Assembly (NCBI GenBank): GCA_934234055.1
Contig: CAKQGY010000003.1
Location: forward strand, 57,819-121,818
DNA: 64,000 nt
Source: an uncultured Alphaproteobacteria bacterium
Lineage (GTDB): Bacteria > Pseudomonadota > Alphaproteobacteria > CAAHEQ01 > UBA3637
Direction: 5' to 3'
Shown: piece by piece, positions 1-9,994 of the stretch
Position numbering within the stretch: position 1 is the stretch's first letter
Layout: each line of letters starts with the position of its first letter
The notes under the pieces: model-generated
Databases searched by the model: none
What the model was told of the DNA's origin: nothing
Seen by the model: the letters and a program-made list of their open reading frames with translations, nothing else
Translations under genes and position numbers: made by a program

Positions 1-412
1 GGAAACCTTGCATAACGCAGGGTGGTTCGGCAAAGGCCCGGGCGAAGGCGTGGTCAAATTTCAATTGCCCGATGCGCATACAGACTTTATTTTGGCGGTT
101 TCGGCCGAGGAGTTCGGGTTTGTCCTGACGGCGTTGTTGGTAGGCGTATTTGCCTTTTTGGTTTTGCGCGGGTTTTGGATGATTCGCAAAGAAAATAATT
201 ATTTTTGCCAAATTGCCGTTGCGGGCTTATTGACTCAGATTGCTTTTCAGGTTATTGTAAATATGGGTTCAACTTTGAATCTCTTGCCGACCAAAGGTAT
301 GACACTGCCGTTCATCTCGTATGGCGGGTCGTCATTGGTGTCGGTGGGGATTGCTTTCGGGTTTATCCTGGGGCTGATTCACAGTCGGACATTGAGCAGA
401 GGATTGGAATAA
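1..412 (+). CDS. ftsW: Cell division protein FtsW (C-terminal part; start lies before the window)
   Basis: This is the 3' end of a SEDS-family gene. The reading frame is already open at base 2 and runs to TAA at 410-412. FtsW is the inner-membrane septal peptidoglycan polymerase that works with FtsI. The remaining ~137 residues hold the last periplasmic loop (with HTDFI, as in FtsW/RodA) and two or three membrane segments, ending in the family hallmark LPTKGMTLPFISYGGSS. It is followed after one base by murG, and its place at the head of murG-murC-murB-ddl-ftsQAZ favours FtsW over RodA. The ATG-like starts inside the frame (TTG at 8) are not the true start. Confidence 0.95.
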   Translation, partial: ETLHNAGWFGKGPGEGVVKFQLPDAHTDFILAVSAEEFGFVLTALLVGVFAFLVLRGFWMIRKENNYFCQIAVAGLLTQIAFQVIVNMGSTLNLLPTKGMTLPFISYGGSSLVSVGIAFGFILGLIHSRTLSRGLE

Positions 413-413
413 A

Positions 414-1520
414 ATGACAAAAACAAAACAACAAGCACCTTTAATCGTGGTTAGTACCGGCGGTAGCGGCGGGCATATCTTTCCGGCCGAAGCAATCGCC
501 GGCGCTTTGATTAAACAAGGCGCACGGGTGGCGTTCCTGACCGATAAGCGCGGGCAGGCTTTTCAAGGATTAAAAGGCGTGGCGGTTTATCGCTTGGCGG
601 CCGAGTCTGTGACGGGGCGGTCGGTGCTTGGGAAAATTCGGGCGTTGTTCAAACTGTGGCTTGGCACGGTGCAGGCGCTTTTCCTGATGTATCGCCTGAA
701 ACCCGCGGCGGTGGTGGGTGTGGGCGGTTATGCCTCGATCCCGGCGGTGATGGCGGGGCATGTGGCGCATATCCCTGTGATTTTGCACGAGCAAAATGCC
801 GTTCTGGGGCGTGCGAATCGCTTGCTGGCGCGGGGGGCACGGTTTATCGGCACCTCGTTTCAACCGACACTGCTGATTCCGGCCGATATTCTACAGATTC
901 AAGTGGGCCTGCCGGCACGACCGGCGGTGCTGGCGTTGCAGGACAGCCCTTTCCCAAAGATGAAAGATACCTTTCATTTACTGATATTCGGGGGCAGTCA
1001 GGGAGCACGATTCTTTACGAACAAATTGCCCGAGGCGTTGTTGGCGTTGCCGGCGGAACTGCGTGCCAAAATTGACCTGGTGCAACAGGTGCGACCCGAA
1101 GATATGGACCATGCGCGGGAAGTCTATGCCGGGGCGGGGTTCAAAAAAATCACCCTGAAATCCTTTTTTAATGATATGCCCGAGCAATTGAAAAAAGCAC
1201 ATTTGGTGATCGGGCGTGGCGGGGCCGGGACATTGACCGAGCTGATGATTATCGGGCGACCGGCAATCATTATCCCCTTGCCGACAGCGGCGGATAACCA
1301 CCAAGCGGAAAATGCGCGCCTGTTCTGTGATAAAGGGGCCGGTTGGTTGATGCTGGAAAGCGACTATCAGACCAATAGAATGCGCGATCGACTGATGAAA
1401 CTGATGACAAAACCGGAGCTGCTGGCTGATGCGGCACGGCGTTCGGCACAGGGGGGCGATCCGGCGGCTGCGGATAAAATGGCCGGCGCGATTTTGGATA
1501 TTGTGAAGGGAGCCAAATAA
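414..1520 (+). CDS. murG: UDP-GlcNAc:undecaprenyl-PP-MurNAc-pentapeptide GlcNAc transferase MurG
   Basis: MurG makes lipid II from lipid I by adding GlcNAc on the inner face of the membrane. The 368-aa length is normal for the family. The glycine-rich donor loop GGSGGH is at residues 16-21, the HEQNAVLG segment is in the N-terminal domain, and the C-terminal domain contains FGGSQGA and the UDP-GlcNAc site around GRGGAGTLTEL. The ATG follows the ftsW stop by one base, and the TAA overlaps the murC ATG, so translation is probably coupled. Confidence 0.97.
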   Translation: MTKTKQQAPLIVVSTGGSGGHIFPAEAIAGALIKQGARVAFLTDKRGQAFQGLKGVAVYRLAAESVTGRSVLGKIRALFKLWLGTVQALFLMYRLKPAAVVGVGGYASIPAVMAGHVAHIPVILHEQNAVLGRANRLLARGARFIGTSFQPTLLIPADILQIQVGLPARPAVLALQDSPFPKMKDTFHLLIFGGSQGARFFTNKLPEALLALPAELRAKIDLVQQVRPEDMDHAREVYAGAGFKKITLKSFFNDMPEQLKKAHLVIGRGGAGTLTELMIIGRPAIIIPLPTAADNHQAENARLFCDKGAGWLMLESDYQTNRMRDRLMKLMTKPELLADAARRSAQGGDPAAADKMAGAILDIVKGAK

Positions 1521-2923
1521 TGCGAAAAATACTTCCCCTTAAAAAAATTCACTTTATCGGCATTGGCGGAATCGGTATGAGCGCGATTGCCGAAATGCTG
1601 CATGATATGGGCTTTGCAGTGCAAGGATCTAATGATGTGGAAAACGGCAATACCGAGCGTGTGCGCGGGCAGGGAATCCCCGTCTTTATCGGGCACGATT
1701 CCAATAATTTAAGCGGCGTGGACGCGGTGGTGATCTCGTCTGCCATACATTCCGACAATCCCGAGTTGGCCGAAGCTCGCCGGCGGGGAATCCCGGTGGG
1801 GCATCGCTCGGAAATGCTGGCCGAGATATTAAAATTTAAGCAAAGTGTGTGTGTGTCGGGCACGCATGGTAAAACGACGACGTCCTCTTTGATTGCCAGC
1901 CTGCTGGTGACGGCGGGGAAAAAACCCAGCTTTGTGATCGGCGGAATCTTGAACAACCAAAAGTCTAATGCTCAGCTGGGGTCTGGCAACTGGGTCGTGG
2001 TGGAGGCCGACGAGTCGGACGGGTCGTTCCTGCGCCTGCCAACGACGATTTCGGTCATCACGAACATAGATCCCGAGCATTTGGATTTTTATAAAACCTT
2101 TGACCATATGAAGCGGGCGTATGCGGCCTTTATCCGGCAGACGGCGTTTTACGGCTGCACGGTGGCCTGCACGGATCATCCGGTAGTGCGCGAAGTGCTG
2201 GCCGATGTGTCGGGTCGTAAGATCATCACCTATGGCCTGAACAAGCAAGCCGATATTCATCCCGATCATATTCGGCCGACCGAGACCGGCTTTGTGATGG
2301 ATATCTTTATTCGTCGCGGATGCAAGTTCAAAAAACTGAAAGATGTGGCACTGTCGCTGATGGGCCTGCATAATGTGGCCAATGCTATGGCGATGGTGGG
2401 TGTGGCCGAACAAATGGGTATTACGGAGAAAGCTATTCGCAAGACTCTGGCGGGGTTCAAGGGGATTCAACGCCGCCTGACCAAGCGCGGTATCATTGAT
2501 GCGAATGTGCCGGTCTATGACGATTATGCCCACCATCCGGTTGAAATTAAAGCGACTTTAAGTGCGTTGCGACCAGCTACAAAAAAACGCGTGATTGCCA
2601 TTTTTCAACCGCATAGATATACCAGATTGCGCGATTTATGGGATGACTTTTTGACGGCGTTTGACGATGCGGATCAAGTTCTGGTGTGCGATGTTTATCC
2701 GGCGGGCGAACCGGCGTTAGAGGGCATCACGGCTCAGCGATTTGCAGCGGCTTTGTCCGAAAAGCACGCGAATGTCGGCTATATCCCCTCGTTTGAGGCG
2801 TTAACCGAACGCATTCAAAAAGAAGCACGGCCGGGTGATACGATTGTATGCCTGGGGGCGGGCAGTATTTCAGCGCAGGCCAAAGAATTGATTAAAAAAC
2901 TAAAAGGAAAAACAATATGTTAG
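1520..2923 (+). CDS. murC: UDP-N-acetylmuramate-L-alanine ligase MurC
   Basis: MurC is the cytoplasmic Mur ligase that adds the first amino acid (L-Ala) to UDP-MurNAc using ATP. It is 467 aa, the standard length. The N-terminal Rossmann-type UDP-binding loop GIGGIGMSAIAE is at residues 14-25, the ATP P-loop GTHGKTTT is at about 114-121, and the central-domain EADESDGSF and the C-terminal DDYAHHP motif are all present. The start overlaps the murG stop (TAATG), and the stop overlaps the murB start by 7 bases. Confidence 0.97.
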   Translation: MRKILPLKKIHFIGIGGIGMSAIAEMLHDMGFAVQGSNDVENGNTERVRGQGIPVFIGHDSNNLSGVDAVVISSAIHSDNPELAEARRRGIPVGHRSEMLAEILKFKQSVCVSGTHGKTTTSSLIASLLVTAGKKPSFVIGGILNNQKSNAQLGSGNWVVVEADESDGSFLRLPTTISVITNIDPEHLDFYKTFDHMKRAYAAFIRQTAFYGCTVACTDHPVVREVLADVSGRKIITYGLNKQADIHPDHIRPTETGFVMDIFIRRGCKFKKLKDVALSLMGLHNVANAMAMVGVAEQMGITEKAIRKTLAGFKGIQRRLTKRGIIDANVPVYDDYAHHPVEIKATLSALRPATKKRVIAIFQPHRYTRLRDLWDDFLTAFDDADQVLVCDVYPAGEPALEGITAQRFAAALSEKHANVGYIPSFEALTERIQKEARPGDTIVCLGAGSISAQAKELIKKLKGKTIC

Positions 2924-3849
2924 GTTGGTTTCGGAAATTATTTTATCACAGCCCTCTGCTGGACAAAATACCGCCGATGCGGGGGTTGGTGGAAGAGGGT
3001 AGAATGCTGGCCAAGAAAACTTGGCTCGGTGTGGGAGGACCGGCCGAGGTCTATATAGAACCGACCGATGTGGCAGACCTGATGCACCTGATGAAAACAT
3101 TGCCGGACGAGCCGTTTACGGTGTTAGGGGCGGGCAGCAATGTTTTAATTCGCGACGGTGGGATTCCGGGCATAACTCTGCACCTGGGGCGCAGTTTTTC
3201 CGAAATTAAAGTAGAGGGAAATTGCCTGCGGTGCGGGGCGGGAGCCTCGGTGATGGAAGTGGCGCGTGTGGCTGAGAAAAACGGCTTGACGGGGTTTGAG
3301 TTCCTGTCGGGGATACCGGGATCGGTGGGCGGCGCGGTGCGTATGAATGCGGGGGCTTTCAGACAATCACTCAGCGATAGAATGACCCTGCTGGTTGCGA
3401 TGACGGGCAACGGTGATATTTCCGAAATCAACCCGCGTGAGATGAATATCTTTGAATATCGGCAGTGCTATTTGCCGCTGGATTGGATTTTCCTGGAAGT
3501 GGTATTGGAAGGCGAAAAGGCCCGGGATCCGCAAACAATCCGCGACAAGATGCTGGAATACAAGAAAAAACGCGAAGCGGCACAACCGCAAGGGGTGCGC
3601 ACGGCAGGGTCTACTTTCAAAAATCCGGATGGCCTGATGGCGTGGCGATTGATTGATAAGGCCGGTCTGCGCGGGGCTCGGGTCGGGCATGCTGTCGTAT
3701 CGGATAAGCATGCGAACTTTTTGATCAACGAGGGGGGCGCGTCGGCCGAGGATATAGAAGAACTGGGCGAAAAAATCCGGGCTCGGGTGAAAAAAGAACA
3801 CGGTGTGGCTTTGGAATGGGAAGTTAAACGATTGGGAGTGCGCAAATGA
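2917..3849 (+). CDS. murB: UDP-N-acetylenolpyruvoylglucosamine reductase MurB
   Basis: MurB is the FAD enzyme that reduces UDP-GlcNAc-enolpyruvate to UDP-MurNAc with NADPH. At 310 aa it is of the shorter (type II) kind. It shows the FAD-binding VLGAGSNVLIRDGG motif, the GxPGSVGGAVRMNAGA segment, and the GSTFKNP loop with the catalytic serine. The ATG lies inside the end of murC (7-base overlap), and its end overlaps ddl by 4 bases, as expected in a tightly packed dcw operon. Confidence 0.96.
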   Translation: MLGWFRKLFYHSPLLDKIPPMRGLVEEGRMLAKKTWLGVGGPAEVYIEPTDVADLMHLMKTLPDEPFTVLGAGSNVLIRDGGIPGITLHLGRSFSEIKVEGNCLRCGAGASVMEVARVAEKNGLTGFEFLSGIPGSVGGAVRMNAGAFRQSLSDRMTLLVAMTGNGDISEINPREMNIFEYRQCYLPLDWIFLEVVLEGEKARDPQTIRDKMLEYKKKREAAQPQGVRTAGSTFKNPDGLMAWRLIDKAGLRGARVGHAVVSDKHANFLINEGGASAEDIEELGEKIRARVKKEHGVALEWEVKRLGVRK

Positions 3850-4769
3850 AGAAAGTAGCGGTTTTAATGGGCGGGTGTTCGTCTGAACGTGATATTTCAC
3901 TGCAAAGCGGAGAGGGAGTGGCCGAGGCTTTGGTCGGGTTGGGATACAGCGTCAGCCGACTGGATTGGTCGGGCGACGGAGCCGAGTTGGTGGAAATGTT
4001 GACGGCCGAGCGGCCCGATGTGGTGTTTAATGCACTGCACGGTCGGTTTGGCGAAGACGGCTGTGTGCAGGGGCTTTTGAATATGATGCGGATACCCTAT
4101 ACGCACTCGGGCGTGGCGGCGTCGGCTATCGGTATGGATAAAGACCTGACCCGACAACTGGCTGAGAATGCCGACATTGATGTGGCGGCGGGGCGGTTGA
4201 TGATGCGAGAAGACTTTTTGTCGGGCGGTGAACCGATTATGCCCTATGTAATTAAGCCAAATGCAGACGGATCGTCTGTGGGGGTGTTTATTGTGCGGGA
4301 CGAGGCCGATCGGGAGCGGGCTTTGGCGGCCTGGCCCGCGGGTGAAGTTCGCCTGTTGGAAGACTATATCGCAGGACGAGAATTGTCGGTGGCGGTGCTG
4401 GACGGCTGTGCGATCGGTGTGGTGGAGATTATCCCGAAATCGGGTTATTATGACTTTACGAACAAATATCAGGAAGGTGGTGCGCGCCATGTGATACCGG
4501 CTGAAATCGGGTCTGAAATGACGGCTTTGGCCAAGGACTGGGCCGAGCAAATGCATACGATGATAGGCTGTCGCGGTGTGTCGCGGTGTGATTTCCGGCT
4601 GAACGATCGGACGAACCCCGAAAATCCACGCTTGGTGCTGCTGGAAATCAACACAAATCCCGGTATGACGCGCCTGTCTCTGGTGCCGGAATTGGCCCGC
4701 ATTTGTCGGCAGATGAGCTATGCCGAATTGGTGAGGCACTTGGTGGAGGAGGCAACATGCGACAACTGA
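3846..4769 (+). CDS. ddl: D-alanine-D-alanine ligase
   Basis: This ATP-grasp enzyme makes the D-Ala-D-Ala dipeptide that MurF attaches to the peptidoglycan stem. The N-terminal MGGCSSERDISLQSG loop, the central KPNADGSSVGV ATP-grasp segment, and the C-terminal metal site LEINTNPGMT are complete. The 307-aa length is typical of the DdlB type found in dcw clusters. The start overlaps murB, and the last 13 bases overlap ftsQ. Confidence 0.96.
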   Translation: MKKVAVLMGGCSSERDISLQSGEGVAEALVGLGYSVSRLDWSGDGAELVEMLTAERPDVVFNALHGRFGEDGCVQGLLNMMRIPYTHSGVAASAIGMDKDLTRQLAENADIDVAAGRLMMREDFLSGGEPIMPYVIKPNADGSSVGVFIVRDEADRERALAAWPAGEVRLLEDYIAGRELSVAVLDGCAIGVVEIIPKSGYYDFTNKYQEGGARHVIPAEIGSEMTALAKDWAEQMHTMIGCRGVSRCDFRLNDRTNPENPRLVLLEINTNPGMTRLSLVPELARICRQMSYAELVRHLVEEATCDN

Positions 4770-5530
4770 AAAAAGCCAAATGGCGTCGAGCAAAATGGGG
4801 ACTGACGGCAACTCTAATCGTTCTGGTCGGATGCGTCGGAGTCAGTCTGACCCCGACAGGTCGATCTTTTTGGAAGTCTTTGTCGGAAATGGCCGATACA
4901 ATGACGGACAAAGCCGCTCTGAGACTGGGGCAAGCAACAGTGTCGGGATATGCGCGCACAAATAAACAGGATATTGTCAAGAAAATCAACCTTTCGCAAG
5001 GAATGCCGATTTTTGATATTGACTTGGATCGGGTGCGGGAACAGGTGCTGGAACTGCCGTGGGTGAAAACCGCAGTGGTAAAACGGCAGCTGCCGGCAAC
5101 ACTGTTGATAGAAATCACCGAAAAAGAGCCGATTGCTCTGTGGCAGAATAACAAAAAATACTGGCCCTTGGATACCGACGGACAACCGATTCGCGATGAT
5201 AAAACGGTGCTGACAAACCTGATTTTGGTGGTGGGACAGGACGCGCCAAAACATACGCCGGCATTGATGAAAACACTGGAATCCTATCCGGAACTGCGCG
5301 AAAAAGTGCGCTCGGCTGTGCGGGTAGGTAATCGGCGCTGGAATCTGATTCTGAACGATGCCGAGGAGGGGCTGGTGATTAAACTGCCCGAAGAGGAACC
5401 GGACACGGCATTGAGGCGCTTGATGCGGGCAGACGATACGGATAAACTCTTGAAACGTGATCTGAAAAGCATTGATTTGCGCTTGGATGATCGGATTATT
5501 GTGCGCGAGAAAGGAAAATCCAAAAAATGA
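4757..5530 (+). CDS. ftsQ: Cell division protein FtsQ
   Basis: FtsQ is the bitopic divisome protein that links early and late division proteins. The start was placed at ATG 4757 because GGAGG lies just upstream and the protein then begins with a basic cytoplasmic tail. An upstream in-frame ATG at 4703 would add 18 residues that only duplicate ddl coding sequence. The predicted 257-aa protein has a short Lys/Arg-rich N-terminus, one membrane helix at about residues 14-31, a POTRA-like domain at about 55-125 (with LPWVKTAVVKRQLPATL), and an FtsQ/DivIB-like remainder. It overlaps ddl upstream and ftsA downstream. Confidence 0.92.
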   Translation: MRQLKKAKWRRAKWGLTATLIVLVGCVGVSLTPTGRSFWKSLSEMADTMTDKAALRLGQATVSGYARTNKQDIVKKINLSQGMPIFDIDLDRVREQVLELPWVKTAVVKRQLPATLLIEITEKEPIALWQNNKKYWPLDTDGQPIRDDKTVLTNLILVVGQDAPKHTPALMKTLESYPELREKVRSAVRVGNRRWNLILNDAEEGLVIKLPEEEPDTALRRLMRADDTDKLLKRDLKSIDLRLDDRIIVREKGKSKK

Positions 5531-6783
5531 GTTGGTGGGCTTATCGGCAAAACAGAAAATCATACATAACAGTGCTGGATATCGGATCGTCCAAAGTGTG
5601 TGGCCTGATGGCGCATATTCCCTCAAACGGTCGACCCGAGGTAATCGGTGTCGGGTTTGCGGCAGCCAAAGGGATTAAATCCGGCATGGTGGTGGATCTG
5701 AACGAAGCGACCGAATGTATCGGGCATGTGCTGGGACAAATTGAAAAGCAGGCCGAGCGACCCGTTAAATCTGTGACAGTAAATATCTCGTCCAATCAAC
5801 TTAAATCCCGTCACTTGGCCAAGGAAATCACGTTGGACGACAGCCATCCGATCACGGCCGGCGATGTCAAGCAGTTGGTGGACGATATGATTCAAACCAT
5901 TGTTCCGCCCGAGGAAGAAGTCTTGCACCCCTTTGCGATGGGTTATTCGGTGGACGGTGAGGCCGGCATTGCCGACCCGCGGGGCCTGTATGCGCGGACA
6001 TTAAAGGCGTATGTGCATGTGGTTACAATTCCCGAAACGCAGCTGCGGAACCTGTTGATGGTTCTGGATCGGTGCCATGTAGAGCTGGATCGCAAAGTTG
6101 CAACGCCCTATGCGGCGGCACTGGCGACTCTGACGGATGAGGAAAAAGAGGTCGGAGCCACGGTGCTGGACCTGGGGGCGGGCACAACGGGTTATGCATT
6201 GTTTGCGCGGGGGTATTTGGTGCACTTGGGTGTTGTGCCGATCGGAGGAGCCTTGATGACACGCGACATTGCGCAGGTGTTGAGCACCTCGTTGGCCACG
6301 GCCGAGCGGTTGAAAACCCTGAACGGTGCGGCGTTTTTATCGCCCAAAGACGAGCTGGATCGCCTGATCGTGCCGATGATCGGTGAGGAATCCGAAACAA
6401 ATTCGCAAATCCCCAAAGCCGAGCTGATTAAAATCATCGTGCCGCGGTTGGAGTCTATTTTGGAACAAATCGGACAAAAGTTGGCCGCAAACGAATTGTT
6501 CTTGGCCTCGGCTCGGCGGTTGGTGTTGTGCGGCGGCGGCAGTGCTTTGCAGGGAATCAAGGAAAAAGCCGAGGCTCTGTTGGAGGCAAATGTGCGTTTA
6601 AGTAAGGCACCATACATAAAAAACTTGCCAAATCAATTTGATTCGTATACATTTGTGGTATGTGCCGGATTGTTAAAATATGTTCTGTCGCAACAGGCTG
6701 CCGCGCGGCCGGTGGAACAGTTTGACGAACAGGCGCTTGGGAAAAGTCGTTTTAGAAAGGTCTTGACATGGTTAGTGAAATAG
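5527..6783 (+). CDS. ftsA: Cell division protein FtsA
   Basis: FtsA is the actin-like ATPase that tethers FtsZ to the membrane. It is 418 aa. It carries the actin-fold phosphate loops ([11 protein letters not shown] near the N-terminus and [13 protein letters not shown] in the middle), the adenosine motif [11 protein letters not shown], and the SHS2/1C subdomain between them. The C-terminus ends in a basic, hydrophobic stretch ([10 protein letters not shown]) suited to the membrane-targeting amphipathic helix. The start overlaps the ftsQ stop (ATGA), and its stop lies 16 bases inside ftsZ. Confidence 0.96.
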   Translation: MSWWAYRQNRKSYITVLDIGSSKVCGLMAHIPSNGRPEVIGVGFAAAKGIKSGMVVDLNEATECIGHVLGQIEKQAERPVKSVTVNISSNQLKSRHLAKEITLDDSHPITAGDVKQLVDDMIQTIVPPEEEVLHPFAMGYSVDGEAGIADPRGLYARTLKAYVHVVTIPETQLRNLLMVLDRCHVELDRKVATPYAAALATLTDEEKEVGATVLDLGAGTTGYALFARGYLVHLGVVPIGGALMTRDIAQVLSTSLATAERLKTLNGAAFLSPKDELDRLIVPMIGEESETNSQIPKAELIKIIVPRLESILEQIGQKLAANELFLASARRLVLCGGGSALQGIKEKAEALLEANVRLSKAPYIKNLPNQFDSYTFVVCAGLLKYVLSQQAAARPVEQFDEQALGKSRFRKVLTWLVK

Positions 6784-8276
6784 CAAATAATGAACTGGAT
6801 ATCGGGCTGGCAACGCCGGCACCGGAGGTGCTGTTGACCCCGAACATCGGCGTGTTTGGCGTCGGGGGTGCTGGGGGCAACGCGATCAATAATATGATTC
6901 GGTCCAAGTTGGGTGGTGTGTCGTTCTTTGCCGCCAATACCGATGCCCAGGCTTTGTCGCGATCCTTGGTGGCGGACAAGATTCAGCTGGGTGTGGCATT
7001 GACCAAAGGATTGGGGGCGGGGGCTAATCCCGAAATCGGCAAGGCCGCCGCCGAAGAATCGGCTGACAAGATTAAAGAAGCCCTGACGGGGTTGCACTTG
7101 CTGTTTTTAACGGCGGGTATGGGGGGCGGCACCGGCACGGGGGCGGCGCCTGTGGTGGCACGCCTTGCAAAGGAAATGAATATCCTGACCGTCGGGGTGG
7201 TGTCCAAACCGTTTAATTTTGAGGGGTCGCGCCGGATGAAAACGGCCGAGCAGGGGATTATTGAACTGCAAAAATATGTGGATACGCTGGTTGTGATACC
7301 GAACCAAAATCTGTATCGGATTGCGGGTGAGGGTATGACCTTTTTAGAGGGCTTCAAAATCGCGGATAATGTGTTGTGCCAAGGCGTGCGCAGTATTACG
7401 GATTTAATCTTGAAGCCCGGAATTATCAATTTGGACTTTGCCGATGTGCGCACGGTGCTGTCCACAATGGGACGCTCTATGATGGGCACCGGTGAGGCCA
7501 ATGGTGAAAACCGTGCGTTGGCGGCTGCCGAGCAGGCCATTACCAATCCGCTGTTGGATAACACCAGTATCAAGGGGGCCAAGAGCCTGCTTTTGAACAT
7601 TTCCAGCGGTTCGGATATGACGATGAATGAGTTTGATATTGCCGCTGAGCGCATTCGGGCCGAAGTGGATCCGGACGCGAACATTATTGTCGGCGCCAGT
7701 GTTGATGAAGATTTAAGCGGCAAAATCCGGGTGTCTTTGGTGGCGACGGGAATTGACGATATGGTCAACAATATCCCCGAGGCTGTGAACAAGCCCGTCG
7801 TGCCTGAGCCCGCTCCTGTCAATGTGACCCCGCCCGAGATCGCACCGATTGTCACACCGACTCCTGCGCCCGAACCGGCGGCGGCCGAGCCTGACCTGAT
7901 GCCGATTCAGCCCACGGTTGCGCAAACACCCGAACTGATTTTAACCGAGACGGTAGAGCCTCTTGCGGCCACTTTGGTGGTGGATTTACCGACGCCGCCA
8001 CCCGCGCCCGAACCGGCCCTGTTTACCGAGCAGCAGCCGATTATGGCCGACATTACGCCGATTACCGATATGCCCGAGGAACGCGCCGAAATCAAAGTGG
8101 ATACGCCGCAAAATACCGCGAATGTCAAGCCGCAAAACAGTGGGCTGTTTGGTCGCTTTTGGGGCAAGAAACGGCCGGTGGTGCGCCCCGCGCAACCCAA
8201 AGAAGATGAGCCTTTGTTGGATGTGTTCGGCAATGATATGTCGCTTCCTTCCTTTTTTAAGGAACCGCGCAAGTAA
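6768..8276 (+). CDS. ftsZ: Cell division GTPase FtsZ
   Basis: FtsZ is the tubulin-like GTPase that forms the division ring. The nucleotide loop [14 protein letters not shown] is at residues 31-44 and the tubulin signature GGGTGTG is at 119-125. The conserved core ends near residue 340. A proline/alanine-rich disordered linker of about 140 residues follows, then a C-terminal peptide ([12 protein letters not shown]) of the kind that binds FtsA. The 502-aa length fits the long-linker FtsZ of Alphaproteobacteria. The N-terminal ~25 residues before the core are somewhat longer than usual. The stop abuts the rsmB ATG with no spacer. Confidence 0.97.
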   Translation: MVSEIANNELDIGLATPAPEVLLTPNIGVFGVGGAGGNAINNMIRSKLGGVSFFAANTDAQALSRSLVADKIQLGVALTKGLGAGANPEIGKAAAEESADKIKEALTGLHLLFLTAGMGGGTGTGAAPVVARLAKEMNILTVGVVSKPFNFEGSRRMKTAEQGIIELQKYVDTLVVIPNQNLYRIAGEGMTFLEGFKIADNVLCQGVRSITDLILKPGIINLDFADVRTVLSTMGRSMMGTGEANGENRALAAAEQAITNPLLDNTSIKGAKSLLLNISSGSDMTMNEFDIAAERIRAEVDPDANIIVGASVDEDLSGKIRVSLVATGIDDMVNNIPEAVNKPVVPEPAPVNVTPPEIAPIVTPTPAPEPAAAEPDLMPIQPTVAQTPELILTETVEPLAATLVVDLPTPPPAPEPALFTEQQPIMADITPITDMPEERAEIKVDTPQNTANVKPQNSGLFGRFWGKKRPVVRPAQPKEDEPLLDVFGNDMSLPSFFKEPRK

Positions 8277-9530
8277 ATGACGAAACCGCAAACTTCCCGT
8301 GCGTGTGCCGTGCGCCTGTTGACGCAGGTGTTGAATCACGGCCGGACAATAGAGCGCGCCGAAACGGCTGATCCCGGGACGCAAAAGTTGTCTGAATCGG
8401 ATCGTCAATTTGTGCATTTAATCTTGCTGACAACGGTGCGTCGGTTGGGACAGATTGACGCGGTTTTGGGGCGGTTGTTGCGCAAGCCGTTGCGGGGTAA
8501 ACTGGCTCCGGTGAATCAGATTTTGCGGATCAGTGTGGCGCAATACCTGTTTTTGAAAACGCCGGCCTATGCGGTGGTCAATACGGCGGTGGAACTGACG
8601 CGCGCGCTGGGCTTTGCAGGTATGACGCGCCTGGTCAACGGGGTGTTGCGCACCTTGGAACGACAGGCAGATTCCCTGGCGGGGACAGAGGTTATTCAAA
8701 ATATCCCGCTCTGGTTGCGACAGGTGTGGGAGGCTTATTACGGGCCGGATATGGTGCGTCAAACGGCCGAGGCGGTGCTGATCCCGCCGCCATTGGATAT
8801 TACGGTGGCCGAAAACGCTGCGGATCTGGCCCGGCGGTGGCAGGGAGTTGTATTACCAACCGGCGGGGTGCGGGTAGCGGCGGCCTCCCCCACCGAATTA
8901 GAGGGCTTTCAAACGGGTAAATGCTGGGTGCAAAACGGTGCTGCGTCGGTGCCGGCACAGCTGCTGGGTGATGTGGCGGGCTTGCGGGTAGCGGATTTAT
9001 GCGCTGCCCCCGGAGGTAAGACGGCGCAACTGGCCGCCCGCGGTGCGCATGTGGCGGCCTATGACATCTCGGACAAGCGGCTGGAAAGACTGCGTGAAAA
9101 TATGCGGCGCCTGGGCCTGGAAAATCAAGTCTCGGTGCATTGTGGGGATATTTTGACCCTGACGGATCGGGACATTTATGATGCCGTGCTGCTGGACGCA
9201 CCGTGTTCGGCGACCGGCACGATTACCCGCCACCCCGAGGTGATGTATCACCAAACGCCCGCCGATGTGGCGCGCTTGGCCGAATTACAACGGCAAATGC
9301 TGCGTCAGGCGATTGCCCTGACAAAACCGGGGGGTAAAATTGTGTTTTCCACTTGCTCACTGCAACCCGAAGAGGGCGATGCCGTCGTGCAGGCGATGGG
9401 TGATCAAATCACGGTTATGCGTCCGACGGACGATCGCTGGAAACCGTTTTTAACGCCTTTCAGCAGCCTGCGATTCCTGCCGGCCATGGGGTATGACGGC
9501 TTTTACGCCTGCCTGATGCGCAGGCACTAG
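8277..9530 (+). CDS. rsmB: 16S rRNA (cytosine-C5)-methyltransferase RsmB
   Basis: This is a SAM-dependent m5C methyltransferase for 16S rRNA C967 (E. coli numbering). The first ~140 residues form a NusB-like RNA-binding domain, followed by the Rossmann methyltransferase with the SAM motif LCAAPGGKTAQLAA. The two cysteines of the catalytic pair are visible in DAPCSAT and STCSLQ. It is 417 aa, a normal length, and starts at the base after the ftsZ stop, so it belongs to the dcw transcript. It ends convergently with the minus-strand operon, overlapping by 4 bases. A second, shorter member of the same superfamily lies at 61692-62768. Confidence 0.93.
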   Translation: MTKPQTSRACAVRLLTQVLNHGRTIERAETADPGTQKLSESDRQFVHLILLTTVRRLGQIDAVLGRLLRKPLRGKLAPVNQILRISVAQYLFLKTPAYAVVNTAVELTRALGFAGMTRLVNGVLRTLERQADSLAGTEVIQNIPLWLRQVWEAYYGPDMVRQTAEAVLIPPPLDITVAENAADLARRWQGVVLPTGGVRVAAASPTELEGFQTGKCWVQNGAASVPAQLLGDVAGLRVADLCAAPGGKTAQLAARGAHVAAYDISDKRLERLRENMRRLGLENQVSVHCGDILTLTDRDIYDAVLLDAPCSATGTITRHPEVMYHQTPADVARLAELQRQMLRQAIALTKPGGKIVFSTCSLQPEEGDAVVQAMGDQITVMRPTDDRWKPFLTPFSSLRFLPAMGYDGFYACLMRRH

Positions 9531-9991
9531 GGCGCGGTGGGGGTGGCCTGTGCCTGTAAATGGCGTGTGATATATTGTAAAAACTCAACAAATGTTTGAA
9601 AAACAAACAAAGATTGATAGGTAAAGCGATCTAGTAAGCGGTATTCTTTGGTCGCAAAGTCATAGGTGATCAGTGTCTCCCACCCATAACCCAACAATAA
9701 TTTTTTCTTCATCACGGCGTTGTTCTGGCAAAAAGCATAGTGCTGCAAAATGCCGGGGTGCGTAAAGGCGCCTTTGTTGCGTTCAATGTTGTTCAGGGCA
9801 AACAGGGTTATCCCGTTCCAAAACAGGCCGTTCGTTGCCCCCAAAAACGACACATAATCCAGCGGAATGGGGGGCACCCCCGCTTTGACCAGCGTGACCG
9901 AGGCTTGCTGAACGGTTTTGGGATCCACGGGCGGGAAAACCACCGCATAGTGCTCGTATAAGCATTTCAGGCATTTATTGAGTTCTGACAT
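9527..9991 (-). CDS. SUKH/YrhA-like (SMI1/KNR4-related) protein
   Basis: This is a 154-aa cytoplasmic protein. The segment around residues 40-63 reads PPIPLDYVSFL, then NGLFWNGITLF, which matches the SUKH/YrhA-type pattern of Pro-Asp-Tyr, a Phe-Leu turn, then Asn-Gly and Trp. Residues 104-143 (YGWET, then Phe-rich helix with FVEFLQYI) fit the rest of that fold. SUKH proteins are best known as immunity proteins against polymorphic toxins, including nucleases. The gene has a clear SD (GGAGGT) and starts 3 bases after the HNH-like gene, so it is the last gene of the coupling-protein operon. An immunity or an adaptor role are both possible. The family assignment is by eye and moderate in confidence. 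Confidence 0.55.
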   Translation of the reverse strand: MSELNKCLKCLYEHYAVVFPPVDPKTVQQASVTLVKAGVPPIPLDYVSFLGATNGLFWNGITLFALNNIERNKGAFTHPGILQHYAFCQNNAVMKKKLLLGYGWETLITYDFATKEYRLLDRFTYQSLFVFQTFVEFLQYITRHLQAQATPTAP

Positions 9992-9994
9992 TTT